From contig NC_062254.1 of the NCBI RefSeq assembly GCF_905475465.1, positions 1,570,001-1,634,000 of the forward strand: a stretch of 64,000 bases of DNA, read 5' to 3'. The position numbers and the translations under genes are program-made. The notes under the pieces are model-generated. The model had not been told where the DNA came from. It ran no database searches and saw nothing but the letters and a program-made list of their open reading frames with translations. This DNA comes from Pieris napi (taxonomy: Eukaryota; Arthropoda; Insecta; Lepidoptera; Pieridae). Each line of letters starts with the position of its first letter. Positions within the stretch are counted from its first letter, which is position 1. Positions 41,773 to 53,514 of the stretch are shown here, piece by piece.

Positions 41773-43206
41773 GACCAGTGCCGATAATTTTTGAAACCAA
41801 ACAAAATTACAGTAGGATGAAACCCATTAGAAAAGGAGGGGAATATGATCAAAATGAAAGGAAAAATAAATTACGGGCGATCTGAGGTCGGGAAGGGGTA
41901 GGGGGGGGAGGTTTAAGGGTAAAAAACGGTTTATCTCGATTTCCGGCAAAACTAAAAGTCCTATCGAAGAAAGTTAAATGGCAAAGTTGTAGGTAATAAA
42001 AAGATCTAAAACTTTTGTATTGACAAATTTTTCACATAACCTCAAAATTTATGTGAAAAATTCAAAAAACCAAGTTTTTGGTTTTTTATTTTTATCTTTA
42101 ACAAAAATATTTTTTTTTTAACGAAATTTGGTGAAAACTTACCTTTCTATGTCCCAAATACACTGTAATTTATTTGATTAAAAATATTTATTTGTTCACC
42201 TTATTTTGTATTAATATCGAAAAAACAGTCTAATTTTCAATCGAAAATTCTGACGTCAAAATTTAAGCTTTTTTCAAAAAGTTGGTGTGCTTTCAGTTCG
42301 TTGAAATCTCTACTTTCCTATGGTAAAAAAATATATATATGTTACCATAGTAAATCTTCTCAGAAAACGCAAAAAATCGTATGCAGTAACGCCCAGACCT
42401 GTCATCCACTTCCTTACTTCTCTATGAAATACGAAAATTTTAGCCCATCTAAAGGCTAATTTTTTTTTAGGTCATTCAGGTATATATAAGTTATCTTAAA
42501 ATAGTAATAAATAGGCATCTGATTATAATTTAAAGAAGATTCATAGAGAAGTAAGGAAGGGGATGACAAGTCTGGGCGTTACTGCATACGATTTTTTGCG
42601 TTTTCTGAGAAGATTTACTATGGTAATATATATATATTTTTTTACCATAGGAAAGTAGAGATTTCAACGAACTGAAAGCACATCAACTTTTTGAAAAAAG
42701 CTTAAATTTTGACGTCAGAATTTTCGATTGAAAATTAGGGTATTTTTTCGATATTAATTCAAAATAAGGTGAAAAAATAAATATTTTTAATCAAATAAAT
42801 TACAGCGTATTTGGGACATAGAAAGGTAAGTTTTCACCAAATTTCGTTAAAAAAAAAAATATTTTTGTAAAAGATAAAAATTAAAAACCAAAAACTTGGT
42901 TTTTTGAATTTTTCACATAAATTTTGAGGTTATGTGAAAAATGTGTGAATACAAAAGTTTTAGATCTTTTTATTACCTACAACTTTGCCGTTTAATTTTC
43001 TTCGATAGGACTTTTAGTTTTGCCGGAAATCGAGATAAACCGTTTTTTACCCTTAAACCTCCCCCCCCTACCCCTTCCCGACCTCAGATCGACCGTAATT
43101 TATTTTTCCTTTCATTTTGATCATATTCCCCTCCTTTTCTAATGGGTTTCATCCTACTGTAATTTTTTTCACTTTTTATTTATTTTAAAGGCTATCTGCA
43201 CTGGTC
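41773..43206. mobile_element. 1.43 kb near-perfect palindrome flanked by TA
   Basis: Left arm 41773-42428 and right arm 42540-43206 are reverse complements with few differences, around a 111 bp spacer. The ends are GACCAGTGCCGATAATTTT and its inverse 'ctatctgcactggtc', flanked by TA on both sides (41771-41772 and 43207-43208). Landmarks repeated in both arms include 'aaaacggtttatctcgattt', 'ttttttggttttttg'-type runs and 'cgttactgcatacgattttt'. It has no coding capacity. TA flanks suggest a Tc1/mariner-type foldback element. A single right arm recurs at 58421-59044. Confidence 0.85.
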
Positions 43207-43208
43207 TA

Positions 43209-43938
43209 AATGTGCATACAGCCCCCTGTGGGCCTAGCTTGCTCAAGTATATTTCGCAATCTATTTCGTGTAACCTCGGTCTACCGGGGTTTCTCCAGCC
43301 ACCAGGCTGTGAGTTCAGTGTCTCGATCACTTGAGTTGCATTTTATAAATTGGATGTTGGCGAAAAAGGATGTTATAAAGTTATTCATGTGTACAAGGCG
43401 ACAAAACTAAAATACTGCATCGGCTCTGTGCGTCTAGCGTTTTGAAAATAGAACAACTTATTCAAATGCGTCATAGATTAAAGAGCGCATACAAATTTAC
43501 ACAATACCGTCATTCTGATATATTACTCGAGCCTAGGTTTATGTTACCTAGACTAAACTGAGTGACTAAGTAACCTGATTACTTGTTTGTTAAACGGCAT
43601 TAGTTTCGCGATAAAGATAATACAATTATTTTGCAAACATTAATTTAAATTAAGTCGTAATACTTATCATCATTTGAATTTTGGCCTATATATAAACCTA
43701 TCTACATAATATATCTGATATCTATATTATATAACTATGGATTAGAACTGTAGATAAGATATTGATTATCTAAAAAATATTTTCTCAAGTATTGATTTCA
43801 TGCAGTTTTTGATGCCAAAAAGCGATGGTGCCAGAGCTACCCCTATGGATTTTAAATGAATGTTAGTTTTGGAAGCAATAAAACAAAATCTTTGCTGTGT
43901 GTTTTGTTTGTATTGGAATTATATAGGCTAAAGCGCTC
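43209..43938. other. Unassigned stretch
   Basis: A 66-codon frame at 43210-43410 has slightly higher GC but no domain. Otherwise AT-rich. Confidence 0.3.
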
Positions 43939-44163
43939 TAGCAGCTAGAAGTGTTGGCCTAGTAACTTCAGCGTGCGACTCTCATCCTTGAGGTCATAGG
44001 ATCGATCCCCGTCTGTACACCAATAAAAATTCTGTGTATGTGCGCATTTGCTCAAACGGTGATGCAAAACATCGTGAGAAAACCGGCTTGCCTTAAACAC
44101 AAAAATTCGACGGCGTATTGACAAATTAACAGAAATCTGAGACCAAGACCTAAAAAGGTTGTA
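43939..44163 (+). repeat. tRNA-derived SINE, family A
   Basis: Head 'agaagtgttggcctagtaac', B box 'ggatcgatcccc', 'caaacggtgatgcaaaacat', 'cgacggcgtattgacaaatt' (a deletion joins two blocks), 3' end 'agacctaaaaaggttgta'. Confidence 0.7.
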
Positions 44164-44414
44164 TTTATATTTATTTAAAACTAGTATCTACAAAAGTCCG
44201 GTTTCAATATGCTTTTTTATATTAAGGGCAAAGTAGTTCCCACTATTAATAGATTTTTTATACAGAAAAACTAATTTGTATTCTACAATGCGTAGCAAAA
44301 AATATTTTTGTATTCACGTTACGCTTAGAAACACGTATTGTAAAAAATTATAGGAAAATTCATCAATTGTAAAGTTTACGGCGATTCTGACTAAACTTCT
44401 AAACGGTTAGATTT

Positions 44415-44620
44415 TGCTCAAGTACGACCTCATATGGAATACTGCTCACATCTCTGGGCTGGTGCTCCCAAATACCAGCTTCTTCCTTTCGACCAAATTC
44501 AGCGAAGGGAATCTTCTCGAAAACTCCATCGTATTACTGATCGGCTTGAGTCTTTCTATCTTAACGCAGTGAGAATGTACTAAGTGTACGTACTATGGAG
44601 AGTGTTCTGAAGGGACTGGG
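44415..44620 (+). pseudogene. LINE reverse transcriptase C-terminal segment (QVRPHMEYCSHLW)
   Basis: Reads QVRPHMEYCSHLWAGAPKYQ, LLPFDQIQRRESSRK, then RITDRLESFYLNAV and decays. This segment lies directly upstream of the 'LWNQLP' tail in CR1/Jockey-like elements of Lepidoptera. It ends at 'tatggagagtgttctgaa', the codons where the fragment at 51140-51430 begins on the opposite strand. Confidence 0.65.
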
Positions 44621-44659
44621 GAAGGGGAGGGGTTCTGGGGGGGGGGGGAGGTTGTACTT

Positions 44660-44835
44660 ATGTACACACGTTTAACGTTTGTATAAAAAACGGCACTAAC
44701 AATAGAAAAAACTAAAATGATGACTTTAGCTAACTTCAGGGTGTCGGGTTTCTGTGACGGTGTGCGCGCGCATCGTAAAAATTTACTCTCATCATTTTTC
44801 CCTAACGCACCAAAAGAAGTATTACTACAAAATCG
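44660..44835 (-). repeat. Modular-end repeat fragment (same interior as 33828-34140)
   Basis: 'atgtacacacgtttaacgtt' is the hairpin-side end. 'gtgcgcgcgcatcgtaaaaa' and 'tttactctcatcatttttcc' are the reverse complement of 33845-33890. It ends at 'aaaagaagtattactacaaa'. A G run precedes it at 44639-44650. Confidence 0.55.
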
Positions 44836-45014
44836 TCTTTCGACACATTGTTACCACATGCTTAGTTTTTTAGACATGTAACACGCATAACACATACAGA
44901 AAGTTTAGAAAAACTCATCGTGACTGGCACCTCCAGACCTTCAGACCTCGAGAACGATCCCTTACTCGCTAGACCGATCCAGTAAAGGCCCTTACAGGTC
45001 TTACCATCACAAAA

Positions 45015-45175
45015 GGCCGATTTACATTATCTTAGTGTTTAGGAGAGTGCTTTAGGAAAGTACTTTAGTTGAAACATGTAAACGCTACTTGCTTTAGTAA
45101 ACGCTACGCTAAAGAACTTGCCTTTCAAGTTGTACTAAAGCACTCTCCTAAACACTAAGATAATTTAAATCGGCC
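45015..45175. mobile_element. Short MITE with the same ends as 94-762 (161 bp)
   Basis: Starts GGCCGATTTACATTATCTTA and ends with its reverse complement, one base different. The left 100 bp follow 94-180 closely ('ttagttgaaacatgtaaacg') and the right 60 bp follow 700-762. Everything between, including the MADF remnant, is gone. This is a parent/deletion-derivative pair within one window. Confidence 0.78.
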
Positions 45176-45982
45176 TTAAGGCGTAGAGGCTTGCCAAAGA
45201 CACGGGAGAGTCAAGGAAGTTGTGCGGTACCACTAACATGACCTTCAGAATTGAGAGTGCGACTGAAGAAGAACTACCGGCCCATAATCAGTAAAATATA
45301 TTTTTAACATTAATTTTGCAAAACGGTTTCCATATATCCAACATAATGTATCGCGAATAGCACAAAACTATAAATTTATTCAATGCATGCTTTGGTTTTT
45401 ATTTTTCATCGAAATGGTCAAACGGCGAAATTTTAAGATGTTTATTGCGTGACCAGAATAGAGAAATCTACAATCAACTTGGCAATAAAAATGGCCAAAT
45501 TATATTAATATGACACGTGGTCAGCAATTTAGCTATATATTTTCCTGTGGAAATATTTCACACGCGTTTATTAATTGAATTAACTTTTTATGAATCGCTT
45601 TTAAACATTTTTTTCCTATCACAGGCGGAAAGTAGGCCTAATATTCTTACATTTAAATGCGTGATACTAAAAACCACATTCTATATTTAAACTCTAATGA
45701 CATTTAATTGGTGATTCTGGGTCAGTTCTATTTTTAAATAACGCTACGTAAGTAAATAGACAATCTACTATGACCGATGATCGGGCATTATGAGTGAAGC
45801 AATTCCTTCAAAAGGATGCAAAATCCTATATTAACTTCACTCACCGTTCATGAACAAGAGATCCGCTTTTCATCTGTTTTAAATTCACTTACATGACATT
45901 GGAAGTGTTCAAATTTTATCCAAATTATTCGTTCGATGGTTATCAGATGTCCCATTTTAAATTACTATATATTTATAGTAGA
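45176..45982. other. Unassigned stretch
   Basis: AT-rich with no recognisable repeat ends or frames. Confidence 0.3.
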
Positions 45983-46258
45983 CTAGCTGACCGTTAGCTA
46001 AACGTTGTTTTGCATATATATATAATATATATTATTTCTAGGGAACATTTTTTTAGGTCAATAAAACATTTACAATAATAGGGGCTGATCGTAGAGGGGT
46101 GAAATTTAGGGGTATGCATTTTTGTATACTCTATCATAAAAAAATTTAGAGGTTTGAAGGATAATTAAATATGCATAAAAAATTTCATAAGAATCGGTCG
46201 ACCCGTTACGGAGGAAAATGGGAACAAACATTGTGACACGAGAATTGTTCAAATTAGA
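45983..46258 (-). mobile_element. Non-autonomous Helitron, family A (276 bp)
   Basis: Minus strand: A, then TCTAATTTGAACAATTCTCG, ending 'ggtcagctag', then T. It shares 'aaaaatttcataagaatcgg' and 'gggaacatttttttag' with 5966-6306, with an internal deletion. Confidence 0.75.
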
Positions 46259-47424
46259 TTACTGTTTCATTTTACGCAACTATCATTCAAAACCTGCCAA
46301 ATATATTAAGGACTATCGGATTAAACTGTCACCTGAACTTCGAGCTTATTCACTCGATGCTTGGGTAATAAAATTTTGCAATTGGAATGAAAAACTAAGT
46401 TAGTGTAAGTTTCATTAATTAGGTGTAAATATGGGTCACGACAATCATGGCAAGAGATTACTGAAAATGTTTCGTGAATATTTTCTAGAAGTAGTGAGCC
46501 GTCTGTGCTTGAAAACAACGTCGACTTTTAGGATCTAAAGCATGTTACCTCACTACGAGCCCCGATGAAAAATACTTCGTCTAGTGTGAAACTTTCTCTG
46601 TGAGACTTAAAAAAATTACACTAATTAGGAATTAATGGTAAATATTAATTTTAATTAAATTAATTAATTTTTTTCACTCGTATGTTTTCCTTACAAGCGA
46701 GTGTTAATTAAAACATAAGGAAAGTCCAATTGCGATACGAAAATATGAATATAATTATAATATATAATTAACAATAATTACACGCTTTATCAAATTAATT
46801 AATCATAATTGATCTATAAAATTATTACTATGCTACGAATTAATGTTTTATCCTTTTGTCCCTGGCACAAATTATGTCATCGTTAAACTTGTAATACAGC
46901 CAGTGTCGGTAAAGAAAGGCTGCTATGGAAATCTTCATTTAATGACCATATGGATATATGGCTAATTCGTATATATTAAAATATTTCCTAGTTCATTGAT
47001 ATGTTGTTAATTTTATCTTACACTGTAATATAGGTGTATACCTAGTAGATGCGTTGACTGTCAGTGCTGCTGTTTTCACAGTCAATGAAAGGTTCAATTT
47101 AAACTTCTAAGTAGTTTTTTTTATAGAACAGGGGGCAAATAAAATATTTACTTACTTAAAAAAATATCGCGATTATCCAACCAAACCTTTCTGTACTTTT
47201 GTCAAAGTTGTTAGCTGATGGTCTTACCTGTAACAAAAATCATAATTTAATTTTTAAGTTTGAAAAATTTTACTTTATCAAAAATTCAATAGAAATAAAT
47301 GTAACCCGCGCTGGTACTCTCTAACTCGCAATAGCAATAGCTATTAGAATACCGACGGCAATTTTCAGTTCATACACCGGACCATAGCTGGTGGGAGTTG
47401 CAGCCAGCGTAATTGCTGGGAGAA
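46259..47424. other. Unassigned; short LINE-tail scrap near 47115-47137
   Basis: 'tttttatagaacagggggca' at 47118-47137 equals the reverse complement of the LINE 3' terminus. An AT palindromic region, 'ttaattttaattaaattaat', sits near 46650. No gene recognised. Confidence 0.35.
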
Positions 47425-47585
47425 TGAGTCTCACACGGCTTGTCGATCTTTAGGTCTAGGCCCGACAGTTTCCTCACGATGTTTTACTTCACCATAGCGA
47501 AATGTTGAGAAAAGTACATTGATACTATGATTCGAACGTACGACCTCAAGGTTGAGAGGTTTACGCTCAAGCCTTCGCTGCTGTA
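47425..47585 (-). repeat. Degraded tRNA-derived SINE, minus strand
   Basis: 'tctttaggtctaggcccgac', 'tcacgatgttttacttcacc', 'gattcgaacgtacgacctca' and 'aggttgagaggtttacgctc' preserve the order of SINE body and head but with many changes. It may represent an older subfamily. Confidence 0.5.
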
Positions 47586-48534
47586 CGTATGCTTCTGGCA
47601 GAATTTCCCTTTCGTTAACAAAAACATAGATCTTCAATGTGAAGTCTGTGTATCTCAATGTCTGTGTTGCTATAACTCTTATCAGCCCCTGGCGTGGTAT
47701 ATGTTCATACAACTAATTCCGATTATAGAACTCATCAGACTGAGCTGTGTCATAGTATCTTGGTACAAGCTATGCTCGTAGTAATACTTAAACGTATTTT
47801 AAATCTTTATAATAAGGATATTACCCTTATTCCATATTGTCTCCAAACGCGTATTTCTGAAGGGGAAACAAATCGATTGGATTTTTAAAATCACATAAAT
47901 ACGCACTCACGCACTTACAAACACACCTCAACCATTAGTAATTTTCTTTGCATATTTTGTAATCCGTATTGGCTATGTTTTTAATTAATAAATTGCAAAT
48001 ATTATCTTTGAAAAAGCTTTGGATTATGAATACTGTTAATCCAAAACAATTAAATGAATTAATTCTGAAAAGACTAAAGCCGTTTCTACTACACACCCAT
48101 ACACTGTAAGATATATTGACTAGTTATCAATGAACTGAGAAATATTTTAATATAAACGATTTAATGATCACATATCCACATATGGTCATTAGATCGTATA
48201 TGTTTACAATTAATTCCTCATCAGTGTGTCACGGTAACAGACCAGGCATGATATATAGCTTTGAACAATGACAGAGCGTTTAAATTGTTTATAACGATTT
48301 AACTATGAAATACGACCGTGTTAAGAAGATTAATCAAGAGTTAAGCACTTGCTAAAATACTGCTTTTCATTTAAAAGGGCTATGGAAGAGATATTCTACT
48401 TATGCGTAAGACTAATTCTCCTCTGTGCTGTGCTGTGTCATGTGGTTGAGAATATATCAAAGATATTTGATTTTATGTAAGGGACACACGGCAGATCTAT
48501 TTTAGTTTTTATTGCTAGTGTTATAAAGCTATAG
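47586..48534. other. Unassigned stretch
   Basis: Overlapping frames at 47527-47888 have no domain. The rest is AT-rich. Confidence 0.3.
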
Positions 48535-48680
48535 AGCAGGGTTGGCCTATTGGTTTCAGCGTATGACTCTCATACCTGAGGTCGTAGGTTCGATCCCGCT
48601 GGCTGTGCACCAATGAACTTTTTTTCTCTCGGAAACCGGCATATCTCAAGAATAGACGACATGTGTCAGACAGAAGTCTC
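48535..48680 (+). repeat. tRNA-derived SINE, family A, head (first of an inverted pair)
   Basis: 'gagcagggttggcctattgg', 'ctctcatacctgaggtcgta', 'ggttcgatcccgctggctgt', then 'ctcggaaaccggcatatctc'. It breaks off after 'gtgtcagacagaa'. Confidence 0.7.
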
Positions 48681-48689
48681 CTACTTCTT

Positions 48690-48830
48690 CTTTTGTTTTC
48701 ATGATCATTTGTCAATCTAATAGGCAAGTGATCAATCTCCCACACACACCGTCGACTTTTGTGTCTAAGGCAAGCCGGTTTCCTCACGGTGTTTTCCTTC
48801 ACCGTACGAGCAAGTCTTAGATGCGCCATT
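48690..48830 (-). repeat. tRNA-derived SINE, family A, body (second of an inverted pair)
   Basis: 'gttttcatgatcatttgtca', 'atctaataggcaagtgatca', 'accgtcgacttttgtgtcta', 'ggtttcctcacggtgttttc' in reverse orientation. It ends near 'atgcgccattgg' before the tRNA-like head. Confidence 0.7.
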
Positions 48831-49837
48831 GGTATTTGGTAATTGGTATTGGTACAGCTGCGAACCTAGGTCTTCAGGAAAGAGATTGGCATCGCATTGT
48901 AATTAGTTTATTACCTACAAATTTACAGTACATACTTTTAAAATATGTTCAGTCGTTTAAGGGCACGAATCAATTATACCACCGATATTCGTCGAAACAT
49001 GACATTTCCAACTTAAGTGGTCACGGTCGTCTGAATTATGTCAGTTTGGTGATAATCACGTCATGTAAACATTTCCAAATATAAATTATTGAATTGCAGT
49101 TAAATGACATAAATACCTTATTTATATATCGCTGATTGTGCGGATTTTTGTAATTAATCGATCTTATTGTACCACTATCTTTGCAAATTATTTTTTATTA
49201 TTATTTCAGCTTTTAAGTTTTAAACAATGCTTATTTATTTATATTTATTCAATAGTAACTTATATGAGAACTTATAATATACTAAAGATACAATTTGTCA
49301 CGGTCAAGAGCTTCAAGCATGAATTAGCGAAGTAGAACTTGGGGGGACTTTCATTTGCGTAGAGAACTGGGATCACTCGGTCTTTTAGTCTTAATTTAAA
49401 TATTGCCAGGCTGAACTTTTTATATTTGTATTTTATGTTTTTAAGTTTATTATAAGGCAACACTCCCCCAACGCACAATGATTTTTACCGTAGTAATTGT
49501 TTCTATACTTTGGTAGAGTTAGATTATGAGGGCGTCGCGAACTGCGCTTTTGAATTTGATTTATTTTATTGAAAGTAAGGTTAGTGTATATAGTCATTTG
49601 AAATTTTGTAGATTAATATCCATATATAGCAGCTGGTATTGTATTGAAATATTTATTTTATTCATGAGTTTGGTTTACTGTAGATTTGTTTTTTAAAGTT
49701 AAGTATGGGTAATGAAAAAAATTAAATTTGTAAATAGTACTAAAAATAGGAATGAAATGGAGAATGGTGAAAGTATGGCGAGCACGGTAAAGTTTCAATG
49801 GCATCCCATTTGCTGTATGTTAATATGTGCCTGATGA
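48831..49837. other. Unassigned stretch
   Basis: AT-rich with no recognisable repeat ends. The frames present are short and without motifs. Confidence 0.3.
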
Positions 49838-49962
49838 ATACCGTCAACTTTTTGGGTCTAAGACAACTCTCATGTTTCCTTCAAGTGTAGCGTACATAGT
49901 TAGAACCTCCATTGGATTACAGCCGGTGTTCTTACGACCTCAGGAATGAATGCACTGCACAC
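49838..49962 (-). repeat. Degraded tRNA-derived SINE, minus strand
   Basis: 'ccgtcaactttttgggtcta', 'cctccattggattacagccg' and 'ttacgacctcaggaatgaat' follow SINE order with gaps. Confidence 0.55.
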
Positions 49963-50324
49963 TTTAGTAAAATAACCAAAATTATAATTGATTGTATAAA
50001 CCAATTAATGTAACCAATCTTGTTTTGTTTGCGCTTAACACGTAAGCTACGTGTGATGCGATTTTTCAATGTTATTCATTGGTAAATTAATTCAAAACGC
50101 ATATAATTATCGATTCTATGCCAATAGCCTTGATGTCTTATAATCCTTGGGAGGTGTAAAAGACATATTTGTATGTCAAATTGATATAAACAAAATTGTG
50201 TGGGTGAGACAATGTCGCGTAGGCGGTTAATCTATAGTAATACTTTGAAATGTTTTTCCGATTTCGCCACTGTAATCTCTATTAAAATTGCCGATAGTAA
50301 TTTTTTTTTTAAATTTGGGCTGAT

Positions 50325-50460
50325 GAAGAATCGCCGAAACTGAAGCCTATTTTGAGGTTAAACACAAATTGTACTATAAAAATTGTATCGTAAAAATGTA
50401 TGAACGCTATAATCGTCGTATCACTCTTGAAAGCTATTTAATAGTGAAATCAAAATCTAT
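50325..50460 (+). pseudogene. Mariner transposase C-terminal remnant (second locus)
   Basis: 'gatgaagaatcgccgaaact' and 'gaagcctattttgaggttaa' parallel the EGVIAETEAYF region at 9955-9990. 'cgctataatcgtcgtatcac' parallels the YNRCI region near the end. A stop and frameshifts interrupt it. The sequence 'aacttttcagccgtcctaat' at 50485-50503 looks like the mariner 3' inverted repeat, followed by TATA. Confidence 0.62.
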
Positions 50461-50504
50461 AAAAAAAATTGTGGTGTTACGAACTTTTCAGCCGTCCTAA
50501 TATA

Positions 50505-50715
50505 TAGGCAGACACGGTCGGTAAACGTCACTATATAATGTGTAAGCATAATTTTGATTAATTCTCTTACGATTATTAGTTTTAGAATATATATGTATAG
50601 TGTGAATGCAACTTAATCTTGGGGCAGACCAAACACATTACTGCGGCTATTCTGCAACAAAAGCAAGGTGAGCAAGTTGACACTAGCTTAACTTTTCAGC
50701 CCACCTTATATATCT
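50505..50715 (+). repeat. Repeat downstream of mariner relic, shared with 10110-10270
   Basis: 'taggcagacacggtcggtaa', 'ataattttgattaattc', 'cttaatcttggggcag' and 'agttgacactagc' match the first locus in order, with insertions. 50716-51139 contains nothing I can name. Confidence 0.6.
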
Positions 50716-51139
50716 ATTGAAATATTTGTCGTACATATGAAAGTTATGTAGTGCCAGGGATTCGAAACCGATACCAGCTTTACCGAGACCTGCTACCACT
50801 CGACTAATGAAGCAACAAATAAAGGACTATACGTTTTATATGAGGAAAACAAAATATCCCGTTCACTTTCCTTTTGAAATATTAACTCAGATGCTTAGAG
50901 TTAAATAAAATGTTACTTAATATTCATCGGACGTCAGCGTTGAAGATTAGGAATTTAAAGTTAACGGATTAAGACAAATAATGTAAACCGTACTTTAACC
51001 TCAGTCACGGTAGTTATAGTTAAACTAGAGTTATGTGATAACTCATCGGTATGGAAGGTCTAATTGTTGTTTGGAGTTTTGTTTCCCCGTATGGGGTAGA
51101 TATATTTCTGTGCCAGTTTCTATGATATTTTTTTTTGTG

Positions 51140-51430
51140 ATGTAGTAGTGATACCGTCCATGGACTTACACATTGCCAGAATGCTCGCAAGTGCGTTGCC
51201 GACCTTGTAAGAATTGGTACGCTCTGTTCTTGAAGGACCCTACGTCCAATTGGTTCGGAAATACTGCAGTGGGCAGCTGGTTCCACATAGTGCGCGGCAA
51301 AAACTGCCTTAAGAAACGCTGAGTTGTGGAACAACGGACGTCGAGATGATACGGATAGTATTTTGTATCCTGCCTTGAGTCCAATAAGCGGCAGCTATTA
51401 CTCTGAACACTCTCCATGGTAAATGCGGTA
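51140..51430 (-). pseudogene. LINE ORF2 C-terminus and 3' end (LWNQLP family)
   Basis: On the minus strand an open frame reads DTKYYPYHLDVRCSTTQRFL, RQFLPRTMWNQLPTAVFPNQ, LDVGSFKNRAYQFLQGRQRT and CEHSGNV, the best-preserved copy of this C-terminus in the window. The 3' tail after it is short and lacks the usual 'caggtgagcct' block. The position of the 5' break equals the 3' break of the fragment at 44415-44620. Confidence 0.68.
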
Positions 51431-51431
51431 G

Positions 51432-51705
51432 AAGCCTCTTTTGGCTCATTTGCCCCATTTTAACATAGATTTCGTTAGATAATTTATAACGAGACTTTGC
51501 CTCTTTTAAGGCTGTAGCAGGCTATGTTTAAGTTACATTTTAAAGTTTTCTTTTATCTCTTATTGGGTTCAACCTGAAGCCTCTTATGGCTCATTTGCCC
51601 TATATAGAAGTTGCCTCTTTTTAACATAGATTTCGTTAGATCATTTATAACGAGACTTTGCCTCTTTTAAGGCACGCTATATTTACGTTTGGTTTTAAAG
51701 TTTGT
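51432..51705 (+). repeat. Two-copy tandem duplication (about 144 bp period)
   Basis: 'gaagcctcttttggctcatt' and 'acatagatttcgttagataa', then 'cgagactttgcctcttttaa', occur at 51432-51512. They recur at 51576-51680 with a small insertion ('tatatagaagttgcctct'). Both units contain several GCCTCTT steps. It has no coding capacity. Confidence 0.68.
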
Positions 51706-52544
51706 TATCACCGTTGATCGGGGGACTTTTGGACTCGTTTGCCTACACTTTACGACCATGCAGTTTTTGTAAGAGATGACTAATAGTTAAAGTACGTGAT
51801 GTGGAATTAGCATTAACAAATTAAGGTAAGCTTACACTTTCAAAAATGATCTCATCCACCTTGAGTTGCATCATGACAATAAAGTTGCCTTTTTCGTTTT
51901 CAATTTCACCTTCGTACGCACTGTGACTATTAAGCGGCAAAGTCTAGATCTAGGCTAGACAAAAACGTTTTTATTTATTTATTTAATACAATAATATAAT
52001 CTAAATCATGATATGTGTTTAGACGAATACATTTTTGTGTGTGCAACGTGTGAATTCTTAGGTGGTACTAACTAAAAATATACACATAAATAATTAATTG
52101 ATTAAAAACAACCTAACGTTTGCATATTCTATGGGCTTCATACTTTCGATTGGTATAGAATTTATCTAATAATCATACCGGTGAAATAATTAAAAAAATA
52201 TTTTTTTTTAATATTAATAAAAATACTCTGGACTAAAATTTGCTAGGCAACCCATGGATTATATTTATGGACATATTAAATTAAATATAAAACACTTTTC
52301 ATTAAATAAGCATCTCGGTGAAGGTCGTTGTATATCGGGATCTTATACTAATAGAAAACTAAAAATGTAGAAGTTCAGGCACGTTTCATTCGAATTCCTC
52401 GTGAATTTAACAGAATAAACACTACCTATCCAGAGCTTGATATATTGTGGGCTGATCATTAAAAAAAAATTGTTTTGCTATTTTCAAAACTAAAATGAAA
52501 TCTGAAAAATGGCAGTGGTTTTTTATTATTTGATTTTTTTGTCA
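51706..52544. other. Unassigned stretch
   Basis: AT-rich; nothing recognisable before the repeat at 52545-52650 described with 27520-27690. Confidence 0.3.
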
Positions 52545-52899
52545 CATTTATATTTACCATAATTGTTATGCATTTTAGAAAATATAGCTTGTAACATATA
52601 CCGTAGATATAGCTTTATTTATAATGTAGTGAACCTTAATAAATTAATTAATAAAATTTAAAACGTCATTAATTAGGTTACCATGTCTCTGGCGACCGGA
52701 ATTTCAATGCTATTTTAAAACTCTTTTATACCAGACAGATTTAATCGCAGTTTGGACCGGTTATATTTACGACTGTGACTCAAATTTATTTGGTGAAAGA
52801 TTGCATTCTTGATTTTTAAATGGATAGCTGATATCTGACCCGGTAGACGTTGTTCCGCCAAATTACTAGAATTTATAATTATATATCGGTATTAAAAGT

Positions 52900-53395
52900 G
52901 GGAGTAGGTGGGAGTGGTGGCAAACCGAAGGCTCACCTGATGTTAAGTGTTACCGCTTTAAATGAACTGGCAACGAAGCCAGAAGTATGTATGGTCTTAG
53001 ATTTTTTTTTTCAGACAATTCACACCAATTGACCTAGTCCCATGCTAAGCTGGTGAAGCTTGTGTTATGGGTACTAGGCAACGGATATACATACATATTA
53101 TAGATAGATAGACATATAAATACATATATAAACACCCAAGACCTAAGCACAACACCAAATGCTCATCACATCGATGTTCGTCTCAGCCGGGGATCGTACC
53201 CGGGACCCATGGATTCGCAGTCAGGGGTACTAACCACTAGACCAATGAGTCGTCAAATTGGTACGCGCTTGCCTTTAAGGACCCTACGTCGAATCAGTTC
53301 GGATATGCTTCTATGAGCAACTAGTTCTAGTGTTGGTGCGCTGCAAAAACTGCCTTAAGAAACTTTCACTTCTGCAACGACGGACATCCAGGAGA
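52900..53395 (-). repeat. LINE 3' tail (LWNQLP family) interrupted by a SINE
   Basis: 'ggcaaaccgaaggctcacct' and 'gatgttaagtgttaccgctt' (52919-52960) are the LINE's last bases in reverse. 'aattggtacgcgcttgcctt', 'accctacgtcgaatcagttc' and 'caaaaactgccttaagaaac' (53256-53362) are the part further upstream in the LINE. The block between is replaced by the SINE at 53001-53253. Confidence 0.62.
53001..53253 (-). repeat. tRNA-derived SINE, family B, with poly-A tail
   Basis: On the minus strand the head reads 'tggtctagtggttagtaccc' (A box) and 'ggtacgatccccggctgaga' (B box). The body follows with 'gcttaggtcttgggtgttta', a TATATGTATTTATA tract and 'cctagtacccataacacaag'. It ends in an A10 tail at 53002-53011. 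It differs from family A throughout. Confidence 0.72.
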
Positions 53396-53514
53396 AGAAA
53401 ACACTTTTTTACCGGATTGAAGTTATGTATTATAAATTGACAGTTATTAAGTCACCGTGACCACGCACGCTGTAAAACACGTGAAACGTCGGAAAATTTT
53501 AAAATTATGTGAAA

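Noticed and set aside
45782..45880. Inverted segments around 'gtgaagcaattccttc' as a hairpin gene
   Set aside because: Arms are short and mismatched; not better than chance in AT-rich DNA.
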